A stretch of 64,000 nucleotides of DNA from Hordeum vulgare subsp. vulgare. Lineage: Eukaryota > Streptophyta > Magnoliopsida > Poales > Poaceae. Positions 31,771-43,319 of this stretch are shown here, in pieces (positions within the stretch are counted from its first letter, which is position 1; every line of letters begins with the position of its first letter). The stretch covers positions 98,566,244 through 98,630,243 of the forward strand of contig NC_058521.1 in NCBI RefSeq assembly GCF_904849725.1. Direction: 5' to 3'. Below the pieces are notes generated by a model. The model made no database searches. It saw only the letters and a list, made by a program, of their open reading frames with translations, and had not been told where the DNA came from. Both the position numbers and the translations under genes were made by a program.

Positions 31771-33308
31771 GCATGGGTATGGGCAATCCCCTTGGCTTAT
31801 GCCAAGTTTGGGGGAGTTGCCCCGGTATCGTATCACCATCACATATTTTGCCTTTACCTTTTGTTAGTTCGTTCCTTTTCGGTTTTATCTTTCTCTAGTA
31901 GAATAAAGTTCTTAGTGTTTTAGGCTTGAGTTTTGCTTTGTGTCACCCCCGATGTATTCGAACTCGTGAGCCATATAATAAAGAGTGTCTTAGTTAATGG
32001 CCTTGCCTCAAGCCATGATCAAGAGAATGATAATAGAACAAAAGCATTAAAGATCATGTAATGATCTTATGGGAAGTGATGGCTTCACATATAAAAGAAT
32101 GTTGATTGAAACTTGTTGAGGGTAGACAAACATAGACCTTGGTCATTGTTGCAATTAATACGAAGTGATAGAGAAGGAGAGGTTCACATATAAATATATC
32201 ATCTTTGACACCATCTATGATTGCGAACACTCACTAAACTATTACATGCTTAGAAGTAGATGTTGGACAAGGAAGACAACATAATGAATTGTGTTTGCTT
32301 GGTTCCGAACAATGTTATATGACTAGAGATCCCTTATATGACTAGAGATCCCTTAGCATGTGACGATTGCTTCCACCTCATATTAGCCAAAACTTTCGTA
32401 CTAAGTAGAGATACTACTTGTGCATCCATAAACCTTCAACCCCAGTTTTTCCATGAGAGTCCACCATACCTACCTATGGATCGAATAAGATCCCTCAAGT
32501 AAGTTGTCATCGGTGCAAGCTATAAAAATTTCTCCCTAATATGTATGATCTATTAGTATGGGGAAAATAAGCTTTGTACGAACCTGTGATGAGGAAGACA
32601 TAAAAGCGACAGACTGCATAATAAAGTTCTTGATCACACGAGGCAATATAAAGTGACGTTCCTTCACACTAAGAGGACACACATCCAAACCTCAAAAGCG
32701 CATGACAACCTCTGATTCCCTCTGCGAAGGGCCTATCGTGTACCTTTACTTTTTGCCCTTGAAAGAGTCATGGTGATCTACACCAATCCCTTATTTCGCC
32801 TTTATCTTGGCTAACGTCATATACTAGGGAAATATCTATGTTCATATGTCAACTTGGAAGTAAGTATTCATGAACTATTACTGTTGACATTACCCTTGAG
32901 GTAAGTGGTTGGGAGCCGAAACTATAAGCCCCTATGTTTCTCTGTGTTCAGCTCAAACTTTGATCTCATGAGTACCACGTGAGTTGTAGCAATTGTAGAA
33001 GACAAAAAGATGATTGAGTATGTGGATTTGCTTTACAAGCTCTTATTTGACTCTTTGTGTTGTTATGATAAATTACAATTGCTTCAATGACTAAAGACTA
33101 TCGGTTGTCAATTCTCGGTAAGGCTCTTGACCCATACTTTACTTTGTGAAGGAATTGTCACTTTAGCATAAGAGTTCATATATGGTATTGTTGTTCTGAC
33201 TATGGTCATGATGCTTGCATGTTCGTATCCTGTTTTGTCGACACCTCTCTCTCTAAACATGTGGGCATATTTATTGATCTCGGCTTTCGCTTGAGGACAA
33301 GCAGGGTC
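31771..33308 (+). other. 3' non-coding region of the gypsy element
   Basis: About 1.5 kb without a supported gene, as usual in this family. Includes a GGGG-AGTTG-CCCC hairpin at 31811-31823 preceded by CCAAGTTTGG, a polypurine-like word resembling the real tract at 33309-33323, and a short tandem duplication (TATATGACTAGAGATCCCTT at about 32316-32352). Confidence 0.7.
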
Positions 33309-33323
33309 TAAGCTTGGGGGAGT
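33309..33323 (+). other. Gypsy polypurine tract
   Basis: CTAAGCTTGGGGGAGT directly precedes the LTR start TGATACGTCC. This is the plus-strand primer site in the expected place. Confidence 0.88.
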
Positions 33324-34775
33324 TGATACGTCCATTTTGCATCATGCTTTCATGTTGATATTTATCGCTTTATGGGTTGTTATCACACTTCACGGTACAA
33401 TACTTATGCCCTTTCTCTCTTATTTTGCAAGGTTTACATGAAGAGGGAGAATGCCGGCAGCTGGAATTCTGGCCTGAAAAAGGAGCAAGTTTGAGATACC
33501 TATTCTACGCAACTCCAAAAGCCATGAAAATCAACGAGGATTTATTTTGGAATTTATAAAAAATACTGGGCCAGAGAAGTACGAGAGGGGCGCCAGCAGG
33601 AGGCCACAATCCTGCTAGGCGCGGCCTACCCCCTGGCCGTGCCTAGGGGGCTTGTGGGCTCCCAACTGGCCCTCTAGCCCCCCTCTTTTGCTACAAGAAG
33701 GATTTCATTCTAGAAAAAAATCAGGAGGAGGCTTTTCGGAGGATTCGCCGCCGCCACGAGGCGGAACTTGAGCAGAACCAATCTAGAGCTCCGGCAGCGT
33801 CATCCTGCCGGGGAAACTTCCCTCCCGGAAGGGGAAATCGTTGCCATCGTCATCCCAACACTCCTCTCATTGGAGGGGACTCGTCACCATCAACATCTTC
33901 ATCAGCACCATCTCATCTCCAAACCCTAGTTCATCTCTTGTAACCAATCTCCGTCTCGCGACTCCGATTGGTACCTATAAGGTTGCTAGTAGTGTTAATT
34001 ACTCTTTGTAGTTGATGCTAGTTGGATTACTTGGTGGAAGATTATATGTTCAGACCCTTGATGCTATTCAATACCTCTCTGGTCATGAATATTATTATGC
34101 TTTGTGAGTAGTTACTTTTTTCCTGAGGACATGGGATAAGTCATGCTATAAGTAGTCATGTGAATTTGGTATTCGTTTGATATTTCGATGTGTTGTATGT
34201 TGCTTTTCCTCTAGTAAGTAGATGATGGGTTGCTAGAGTGACAGAAGCTTAAACCCTAGTTTATGCGTTGCTTCGTAAGGGGCTGATTTGGATCCACTAG
34301 TTTAATGCTATGGTTAGACTTTGTCTTAATTCCTCTTTCGTAGTTGCGGATGCTTGCGAGAGGGGTTAATCATAATTGGGATGCTTGTCCAACTAAGGGC
34401 AGTACCCAAGCGCCAGTCCACCCACATATGAAACAATCAAAGTAGCGAACACGAACCATATGAACATGATGAAAACTAGCTTGACAGAAATTCCCATGTG
34501 TCCTCGGGAGCATTTTACCTCCTATAAGAGTTTGTCCAGGCTTGTCCCTTGCTACAAAAGGGACTGGGTCACTTTGCTGCACCTTTGTTACTGTTGTTAC
34601 TTGCTACTCGCTACGAATCATCTTGTCACACAAACTACTTGTTACCGATAATTTCAGTGCTTGCAGAGATTACCTTGCTGAAAACCACTTGTCATTTCCT
34701 TCTGCTCCTCGTTGGGTTCGACACTCTTACTTATCGAAAGGACTACGATAGATCCCCTATACTTGTGGGTCATCA
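33324..34775 (+). repeat. 3' LTR of the Athila-like gypsy element
   Basis: 1452 bp from TGATACGTCCATTTTGC to ACTTGTGGGTCATCA. GC-rich patches at 33590-33680 and a CATCAACATCTTCATC stretch near 33890. It ends at 34775; the next bases AACCC would be the target duplication, but the partner is outside the window. Confidence 0.88.
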
Positions 34776-35194
34776 AACCCTCACTCTGGCACCAAGATGG
34801 ACAGGACCATCATTAGTTTGTAGGAACTACCTTCATTTCTTAGCTGTGAACCTGAATTTGACTAAGATAAAACCTTCCTCGAGTAAGGACATCCTCCATG
34901 CTCAGGGGCTTAGCTGCTAATCTCCTTTCGCCTAAGTTAAAACGGCTCCGAATGAGGGCATAACCCTCACTCGGGCGCCAAGATGGACAGGACCATCATT
35001 ATTTCACAAGAACTACCTTCATTTCTTAGTTGCGAACCAAAATTCGCCTAAGATAAAACCTGCCCGAGTGAGGACGTCCTCCATGCTTGGGGGCTTAGTT
35101 GCGAACCTACTTTTGCCTAAGTAAAGACAACTCCGAATAGGGGCATGCTCCTCACTTGGATGCCAAGATGAACAGGACAATCATTGGTCCGAGG
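34776..35194 (+). repeat. Tandem repeat, two full units and a partial, ~180-190 bp period
   Basis: CCAAGATGGACAGGACCATC recurs at about 34793 and 34980, and in a changed form (CCAAGATGAACAGGACAATC) at about 35162. Each is followed by GGAACTACCTTCATTTCTTAG-like and CCTCCATGCT-GGGGCTTAG sequence. It sits between two LTRs and is probably internal non-coding sequence of an older retroelement; no coding part is seen. Confidence 0.8.
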
Positions 35195-36419
35195 TGTGAC
35201 GCCCTCAATTTGATTGTACACTAATCATACATGCAAATGCGTACGACCAATTTCAAGGACTCATGGGAAGATATCACAAAACAATTCTAGACACAAATAA
35301 AAACATACAAGCTTCATATTACAAGCCACTTTCCTCGAGGGCTAGAATATAGAAGCTCGATAAACACACGAGTCAGTGGAAGCAACAAATATCTGAGTAC
35401 ATACATGAAACATGACAATGCCTTAGAGAAGGCTAGCACAAAAGATACAACAATCGATTGAGGTGAGGCCTCCTGCCCGGGAACCTCCTAAACTACTCCT
35501 GGTCTTTAGTGGCCTCCACATAGTAGTAGGCACCGTCAGGGTAGCAGTCGTCATCGGCGGGATACGCCATCTCCTGGGCTCCATCATTTGGTCGCAGCAA
35601 CGTATCAAGGGGAACAAGGGGAGAAAAGCAACGATGAGTACTCATCCAAAGTACTTGCAAGACTGAGATCAGAACTATGCTAAGTATAGATCAGTATCAA
35701 AGGAAAGGGGTTTGATGTGGACTGACTGCAGCAATGCGAGAATAGAGAGAGGTTACTAGTCCTATCAAATACTAGCATCTTCAGCATCTTGCAGCAATAG
35801 ACGAGAGTAGAGCAAACAACACAAATATATAGTCATATTGTTGCAGCAATAACAACTAAGGTCACGCCCACAAATTCTTCCTCGACTCCCTGCGAGAAAG
35901 CGATCCCGGAGCAAACATTCCAGTTAACTATCTGTTGTAGTTGTATAAGATCGGGGCACAACTCCAAGTTGTCCTGTAACCGTGGACACGGCTATTCAAA
36001 TAGTTAATTTTCATCCCTACAGGGGTGCACCACAATATCCAACACACTTGATAAACTCTGACCGGACACACATTCCTGGGTCATGCCCGGCCTCGAAATA
36101 TCAACACGTCGCGGCCCCACCTAAGCTCAACAAAGAGGCCAGCCCGCCGGTCTAAATCCTAAGCGTGCAGGGGTCATGGGCCCATCACCCTTTGCACTCC
36201 TACATGATGCGAGGGTGGTTGATGTCAATCGTGGCACATCTTATACAAGAACGATGCTTATCTGGGCCACTCTGGTGTGCGCCACTCCATTGCTGACGTT
36301 TGACGAGCTTCGATTGTTACCATGACATCGAGTACCCATAAGTTCTTCCATGTGAAGGTTAGTGCGAAAAAGGTGTCCCGACTAACTCTGATCAAATAAC
36401 CCAATCCATTAGCATTTTA
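35195..36419 (-). repeat. Chromovirus 3' LTR, distal part
   Basis: Starts on the plus strand as TGTGACGCCCTCAATTTG, the inverted counterpart of the LTR end at 45181. No gene inside. It continues at 43320 beyond the nested element, across the GTTAA target duplication. Confidence 0.78.
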
Positions 36420-36424
36420 GTTAA

Positions 36425-37955
36425 TGATAAGTCTCCAAAGTATCTATAATTTTTGATTGTTCCATGCTATTATATTATCAACTTGGGATGTCTTATATTC
36501 CATTTTATATCATTTTTGGGATTAACCTATTAACTCAGTGCCTAGTGCCAGTTTCTGTTTTTTCCGTGCTTTTGACCTTTGTCAAAAAAGAATATTAAAC
36601 GGAGTCCAAACGGAATAAAACATGTCGGATGATTTTTCCATAACAGAAGATACGCAGAAGACTTGAGAACCAAGGCAGGAGGTCTTGTGGGAGGTCACGA
36701 GCGCCCTAGGCGCGCCCTAGGGGGCGCGCCTAGCAGGCTCATGGGCCCCCCTTGCCTCCTTTGCCCTACCTCTTTCGCCTATAAATTCCCAAAAATCCTG
36801 AAACCTCTAGGGACAACCACGAAAATACTTTTCCGCCGCCGCAAGCTTGTGTCTCTGCGAGATCCCATCTGGGGACCGTTCTGGTGCCCTGCCGGATGGG
36901 GATTCGGACACGGAGGGCTTCTTCGTCAACACCATTGCCTCTCCGATGATGCGTGAGTAGTTCACCACAGACTTTCGGGTCCATAGCTAGTAGCTACATG
37001 GCTTCTTCTCTCTCTTGGATCTTCAATACAAAGTTCTCCACGATCTTCATGGAGATCTATCCGATGTAACTTTCTTTTGCGGTCTATTTGTCGAGATCCG
37101 ATGAATTGTGGATTTATGATCACATTATCTATCAATATTATTCGAGTCTCCTCTGATTTATTATATGCATGATTTCGTATCCTTGTAATTCTCTTCGAGT
37201 TATGGGTTTCGTTTGGCCAACTTGATCTATAATTCTTGCAATGGGAGAAGTGCTTGGTTTTGGGTTCATATCGTGCGATGTCCTCACCTAGTGACAGAAG
37301 GGGTAGCGAGGCACGCATCGTGTTGTTGCCATCAAGGGTAAAAAGATGGGGTTTATATCATATTGCATGAATTTATCCCTCTACATCATGTCATCTTGCT
37401 TAAGGCGTTACTCTGTTTGTTATGAACTTAATACACTAGATGCATGCTGGATAGTGGTCGATGTGTGGAGTAATAGTAGTAGATGCAGACAGTATCGGTC
37501 TACTAGTCTCGGATGCGATGCTGATATGTATGATCATTTCCTTAGATATCGTCATGACTTTGCGCGATTCTACAAATTGCTCGACAGTAATTTGTTCACC
37601 CACCGTAATACTTGCTATGATGAGAGAAGCCTCTAGTGAACACTATGTCCCCCGAGTCTATTTTACACATTATATATTCAGCAAAAACACCAAAAATACC
37701 TTGCTGCACTTTTATCTATTTACCTTTCATCACTATCAGATCTGACCTTGCAAGTAATAGTGAAGGGATTGACAACCCGTTTATCGCGTTGGGTGCAAGT
37801 TTGTTTGTCTTTGCGTAGGTTCATTGGTGCCTCATCTTGATACTCCTACTGGATTGATACCTTGGTTCTCAAACTAAGGGAAATACTTATTTCTACTTTG
37901 CTGCATCACCCTTTCCTCTTCAAGGGAAAAACCAACGCAAGCTCAAGAAGTAGCA
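36425..37955 (+). repeat. 5' LTR of the non-autonomous element
   Basis: 1531 bp. TATA box CTATAAATT at about 36779-36787, after the GC-rich CCTAGGCGCGCCCTAGGGGG palindromic region. The start has TGATAAGTC where the 3' LTR has TGATACGTC. Numerous substitutions relative to the 3' LTR indicate an older insertion than the copia. Confidence 0.92.
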
Positions 37956-37966
37956 AGAGGAATTTC

Positions 37967-37984
37967 TGGCACCATTGCCGGGGA
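37967..37984 (+). other. Primer-binding site, tRNA-Asp-like
   Basis: TGGCACCATTGCCGGGGA, 11 nt inside the 5' LTR end. It matches with two differences the TGGCGCCGTTGCCGGGGA site used by Athila-type elements (complement of tRNA-Asp). Confidence 0.75.
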
Positions 37985-38223
37985 GTATTCAAGTGAAGCA
38001 TATCTACCAAGTAACTATCGCAAACTCATCTCTTGTATTTACATTATTTGCCTTTTGCCTCTCGTTTTCCTCTCCCCCACTTCTAAAACGATTTTCCGAA
38101 AATACCAAAAAGATTTTCCTTTTTATTCGCTCTTCTTCCGTTCGCCTTTTCGTTGCTATGTTTGCTTGTGTTGCCATGTGCCTCCTATTTGCTTGCCTCT
38201 TCGATTGCTAAAAATCTATTGAT

Positions 38224-39023
38224 ATGGATCCTCATCCACTTGCTAATCTCTTTAAGAGATCCAATTATGTCGAACCAATTGCTAGTGAGTTTTGTGCACT
38301 AGATTATCTTTATGAACTTTTGCTTGAGATGCGTGAATCTGAAAATTGTGATGAAGAAATTTATGAAGTGATTCACAAGGGCTCCTTGAATGAAAAGCAT
38401 GATTGCAATGGTTTCACTATAAATTCTATTAATGTCAATCATACTAAAAATATGCAAAACCCAAAGCTTGGGGATGCTAGTTTTGCTATGTCCACTACTT
38501 GTTGCAATGATCATGACTGGGGTTATGATTTTTCTTATGATCTTGAAAAAAAATTAAGCCTCGTGATGAATATGATATTGATAATAATGTTTGCAATAAT
38601 ATTCAAAGTGGGTTTGGAGAAGCCATGACTTTAGTTGATGATAATCCCACTATTTTTGAAGAGCGTCAACTTTGCATGCATGTGGATCATGAAAAGAATA
38701 TCCTATGTGATAGTTATATTGTTGAATTTGAATATGATCCCACATGTAATTATTGTGAGAGAGTAAAATATGGTTGTATAAATTTTTATATCACTAAACC
38801 ACGTCTCGTTATGTTGAGATTGCTATTGTCTCTTTCTTCTTCCTTGCATATGGTAGCTATTGGTTGTCTTGATAATTTGTTTTCCTATAAAATTCCTATG
38901 CATAGGAAGTATGTTAGACTTAGATGTGATTTTCACATGCTTTATGATGCTCTCGTTGTGCTTCAATTCTTTTCTTTTGTGCGAGCATCATTGAATTATC
39001 AATGCCTAGCTAAAAGGCTTTAA
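38224..39023 (+). pseudogene. gag-like ORF of the non-autonomous element, in two overlapping frames
   Basis: Frame one (38224-38628) starts MDPHPLANLFKRSNYVEPIA and includes EFCALDYLYELLLEMRESEN. Frame two (38625-39023) starts MTLVDDNPTIFEERQLCMHV and ends SLNYQCLAKRL. They overlap by four bases (ATGA). The parent was probably one protein and the overlap a frameshift scar, though translational coupling is possible. No zinc knuckle, protease or RT motif is present. Acidic with Cys/His-rich patches (CNDHDWG, CNYCERVKYGC). The function is not established; it is the only protein-coding part of the element. Confidence 0.6.
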
Positions 39024-39033
39024 AGAAAAGCAC

Positions 39034-39055
39034 TTGTTGGGAGGCAACCCAATGA
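39034..39055 (+). other. Hairpin just after the gag-like stop
   Basis: TTGTTGGGAGGCAACCCAAT, stem TTGGG (39037-39041) with CCCAA (39048-39052), 14 nt after the stop codon. A similar GCTTGTTGGGAG word occurs on the minus strand at about 63770-63760 in the element at the right edge. Confidence 0.6.
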
Positions 39056-41750
39056 ATGAAATTATTTTTGCTTTTCACTTTCTGTTTTGTTGAGTCCACA
39101 CCATCATGATTCTGTTATGATTGTGTTTTTTATGTTTTCATTAGTGTTTGTGCCAAGTAGAACCTTTATGATTAGTTTTGGTGATAGTTGTTTAATCATC
39201 CTAAAAAAAGATAGAAACTTTGTACTCACGAAATTATTTTTAATTCCTATCCAGAAAGAGCTTTTAAGTTGATTCTTTTTTATGCTGATTGATATGCAAA
39301 TTTTCCTAATTTTCATAATTTATCAGAAGTTTTGGGATAGCATAGGTATACTAAATATACAGATTGCTACAGAGTGTTCTATTTTTGATAGATTCTGTTT
39401 TTGATGAAACTATGGTTAGTATCGGGGGGTACGAGCCATGGAGAAGTGAGAATACAGAAATATAACATTAATCTAAATGGAAATTAAGTTTACTACAGTA
39501 CCTAAAAAGTTGGTGGTTTGTTTTCCTATGCTAATGATATCACGAGTTTCTGTTTAAGTTTTGTGTTGTGAAGTTTTCAAGTTTTGGGTGATGTTCTTAT
39601 GGACAATGGAATAAAATGTGGAAAGAGCATAAGCTTAGGGATGCCCAAGTCATCCCAAGCCAAATTCAAGGACACCAAAATGCCTAAGCTTGGGGATACC
39701 CCGAGAAGGCATCCCCTCTTTTGTCTTCAATCCATCGGTAACGTTACTTGGAGCAATATTTTTATTTACCACATGATATCTCTTTTGCTTGGAGCATCGT
39801 GTATTATAGGAGTCCTTGCTTTTTGTTTTATCACAATCATCCTTGTTGCACACCTTTTTGAGAGGGACATGCACTCATCGTGAATTTGTTAGAATACTCA
39901 ATGAGCTTCACTTATATCTTTTGAGCTAGGCAATTTTGCTCCCATGAGCTTCACTTATATCTTTTGAGCTACATAATTTTGCTCTCGTGCTTCACTCAAA
40001 TCTTTCTAGAGCACGGCGGTGTCATGATTTGTAGAAATAAAAACTCTCGATCTTCACTTATATCATATTGAGAGTGCTCTCTCTAAGTAATTTGGTAAAT
40101 AGCGTGTGTTATGAAATTAGTCCTAAATATGATAGGCATCCAAAGAGGATATAATAAAAAATTCATATTCAAGTGCGTTGATTAGTAATAGAAGTATGAT
40201 TCCTCACAATTAGTTTTGAGATATGGATATGGTAATATTAGAGTCATGTTAGTAGGGTGTTGTGAATCTAGAAATACTTGTGTTGAGGTTAGTGATTCCC
40301 ATAGCATGCACGTATGGTGAACCGCTATGTTAGGAAGTCGGAGCATAATCGATTTATTAATTGTCATCCTTTGTGTGGCGGTCGGGATCGCGCGATGGTT
40401 AACACCTACCAAACCTTCCCCTAGGAGTATGCGTTTAGCACTTTGTTTCCATTACTAATAAAACTTTCGCAATAAGTATATGAGTTTTTCATGACTAATG
40501 TGAGTCCATGGTATAGATCCACTCTCACCTTCCACCATTGCTAGCCTCTCCAGTGCCGCGCAACTTTCGCCGGTGCACAAACCCACCATATACCTTCCTG
40601 AAAACAACCACTATACCTACCTATTATGGCATTTTCATAGCCATTCCGAGATATATTGCCATGCAACTCCCACCGTTCCGTCTCATGACATGTGCCATCA
40701 TTTTCATTTTGCCATTGCACGATCGTGAGATAGCAAGCGAGATGTTTCAACATCATACGCTAAGCTAGATCGTTGCACATCCTGGTACACTGCCGGAGGC
40801 ATTTCATATAGAGTCATTACTGTTCTAAGTATCGAGTTGTAAGTAAATAAAGTGTGATGATCATCATTATTAGAGCATTGTCCCATGTGAGGAAAAAAAA
40901 CAGGCCAAATATGCCCTCCAAAAAAATGAAATAAAAAAAAGAGGCCAAAGAGCCCAAAAATAATGATGAGAGAAAAAGAGAGAAGGGACAATGCTACTAT
41001 CTTTTTCCACACTTGTTCTTCAAAATAGCACCATGTTCTTCATGATAGAGAGTCTCTTGTTTTGTCACTTTCATATACTAGTGGGAATTTTCATTATATA
41101 AGTTGGCTTGTATATTCCAATGATGGGATTCCTCAAAATTGCCCTAGGTCTTCGTGAGCAAGCAAGTTGGGTGCACACCCACTAGTTTTCTTTTTGAGCT
41201 TTCATACAGTTATAGCTCTAGTGCATCTGTTGCATGGCAATCCCTACTCATTCACATTGATATCGATTGATGGGCATCTCCATAGCCCGTTGATACGCCG
41301 AGTCGATGTGACCATCTCCTCATTTTTGCCTCACAACCTCCACCACACTCTATTCCACCTATAGTGTTATATCCAGGGCTCACGCTCATGTATTGCGTGC
41401 GAGTTGAAAAAGTTTGAGAAAGTAAGAGTGCGAAAACAATTACTTGGCCAATAACGGGGTTGTGCATGATTTAAATTCGTTGTGTGGGGATGATGGAGCA
41501 TACCAAGACTATATGATTTTGTAGGGATAACTTTCTTCGGCCTTGCTATTTCAAAAGTTCATGATTACTTCGCTAGTATGCATGAAGTATTATTGTTTTC
41601 ATGTCAATATTAAACTATTGTTTTTAATCTTACGGGTCTCAACATTCATGCCACAATAAAGAAGTTACAAAGAACAAATATATTACGTAGCATTCCACAT
41701 CAGAAATTCGGTCTTTATCACTTCCCTACTCGAGGACGAGCAGGAGTTAA
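39056..41750 (+). other. Non-coding interior of the non-autonomous element
   Basis: About 2.7 kb with no supported gene. Carries polypurine-like AAGCTTAGGGATGCC and AAGCTTGGGGATACC words at about 39630 and 39685 (another lies at 38463 inside the ORF), and a repeated CTTCACTTATATCTTTTGAGC word at 39908-39970. Confidence 0.7.
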
Positions 41751-41763
41751 GCTTGGGGATGCT
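41750..41763 (+). other. Polypurine tract of the non-autonomous element
   Basis: AAGCTTGGGGATGCT immediately before the 3' LTR start TGATACGTCTCC at 41764. Confidence 0.85.
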
Positions 41764-43314
41764 TGATACGTCTCCAACGTATCTATAATTTTTTATTGTT
41801 CCATGCTATTATATTATGAACTTGGGATGTCTTATATGCATTTTTATGCCATTTTATATCATTTTTGGGACTAACCTATTAACTCAGTGCCTAGTACCAG
41901 TTTTGATTTTTTCCGTGTTTTGGACCTTTTTCACAAAAGAATATTAAACAGAGTCCAAACGGAATAAAACTTGTGGGATGATTTTTTCCATAACAGAACA
42001 TACGCACAAGACTTGAGAACCAAGCCAGGAGGTCTCGTGGGAGATCAAGAGCCCCCTAGGCGCGCCCTAGGAGGGCGCGCCTAGCAGGCTCGTGGGCCCC
42101 CCTTGCCTCCTTTGCCCTACCTCTTTCGCCTATAAATTCCCAAAAATCCTGAAACCTCCAGGGAGAGCCACGAAAATACTTTTCCGCTGCCGCAAGCTTT
42201 TGTCTCCGTGAGATCCCATCTTGGGACCGTCCTGGTGCCCTACCGGAGGGGGATTCGGACACGGAGGGCTTCTTCATCAACACCATTGCCTCTCCGATGA
42301 TGCGTGAGTAGTTCACCACAGACCTTCGGGTCCATAGCTAGTATCTAGATGGATTCTTCTCTCTCTTGGATCTTCAATACAAAGTTCTCCATGATCTTCA
42401 TGGAGATCTATCCGATGTAACTTACTTTTGCGGTGTGTTTGTCGAGATCCGATGAATTGTGGATTTATGATCATATTATCTATGAATATTATTTGAGTCT
42501 CCTCTGATTTCTTATATGCATGATTTCGTATCCTTGTAATTCTCTTCGAGTTACGGGTTTTGTTTGGCCAACTTGATCTATAATTCTTGCAATGGGAGAA
42601 GTGCTTGGTTTTGGGTTCATACCGTGCGGTGTCCTCACCTAGTGACAGAAGGACTAGCGAGGCACACATCATGTTGTCGCTATCAAGGGTAAAAAGATGG
42701 GGTTTATATACTATTGCATGAATTTATCCCTCTACATCATGTCATCTTGCTTAAGGCGTTACTCTGTTTCTTATGAACTTAATACACTAGATGCATGCTG
42801 GATAGCGGTCGATGTGTGGAGTAATAGTAGTAGATGCAGACAGTATCGGTCTACTTGTCTTGGACGTGATGCCTATATGTATGATCATTGCCTTAGATAT
42901 CTTCATGACTTTGCGCGATTCTATCAATTGCTCGACATCAATTCGTTCACCCACCGTAATACTTGCTATCATGAGAGAAGCCTCTAGTGAACACTATGGC
43001 CCCGGGTCTATTTTACACATTATATATTCAGATCTACATACAAAAACACCAAAAATGCCTTGCTGCACTTTTATCTATTTACCTTTCATCACTATCAGAT
43101 CTCACCTTGCAAGTAATCGTGAAGGGATTGACAACCCCTTTATCGCATTGGGTGCAAGTTTGTTTGTCTTTGTGCAGGTTCATTGGTGCCTCATCTTGAT
43201 ACTCCTATTGGATTGATACCTTGGTTCTCAAACTAAGGGAAATACTTATTTCTACTTTGCTACATCACCCTTTCCTCTTCAAGGGAAAAATCAACGCAAG
43301 TTCAAGAAGTAGTA
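41764..43314 (+). repeat. 3' LTR of the non-autonomous element
   Basis: 1551 bp, TGATACGTCTCCAACGTATC start. The end reads AGTAGTA where the 5' LTR has AGTAGCA, so the terminal CA has mutated to TA. TATA box CTATAAATT at about 42129. Confidence 0.92.
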
Positions 43315-43319
43315 GTTAA

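Larger units (their letters stand above)
27220..34775 (+). mobile_element. Ty3/gypsy retrotransposon, Athila-like, 3' part
   Basis: Open gag-pol sequence begins right at the CACTA terminus, showing that the CACTA jumped into this element just upstream of its protease. Downstream come RT, RNase H, integrase, a further ORF, a ~1.5-kb non-coding region, a polypurine tract and a 3' LTR (33324-34775). Amino-acid style and the TGATACGTCCATTTTGC LTR start recall the Sabrina/WHAM families of Triticeae; that name is from memory. The 5' LTR, PBS and most of gag lie beyond the other end of the CACTA, outside the window. Confidence 0.9.
36425..43314 (+). mobile_element. Complete non-autonomous LTR retrotransposon
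   Basis: 5' LTR 36425-37955 and 3' LTR 41764-43314 share the start TGATA(A/C)GTCTCCAA and end CAAGAAGTAGCA/TA. PBS at 37967-37984, polypurine tract before 41764, and a perfect TSD. The 3.8-kb interior has no RT, integrase or protease, only a small gag-like reading frame in two pieces, so it must depend on a partner. The Asp-tRNA-like PBS and AAGCTTGGGGA polypurine style resemble the Athila-like elements in this window, which could be that partner (inference). Confidence 0.93.
36420..43319. other. Target-site duplication GTTAA of the non-autonomous element
   Basis: GTTAA at 36420-36424 directly precedes the 5' LTR, and GTTAA at 43315-43319 directly follows the 3' LTR. A perfect 5-bp match fixes both element borders. 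Confidence 0.93.

Noticed and set aside
38224..39023. Translationally coupled bicistronic gene (ATGA overlap)
   Set aside because: In a eukaryotic retroelement a frameshift scar in a single gag-like ORF is simpler.
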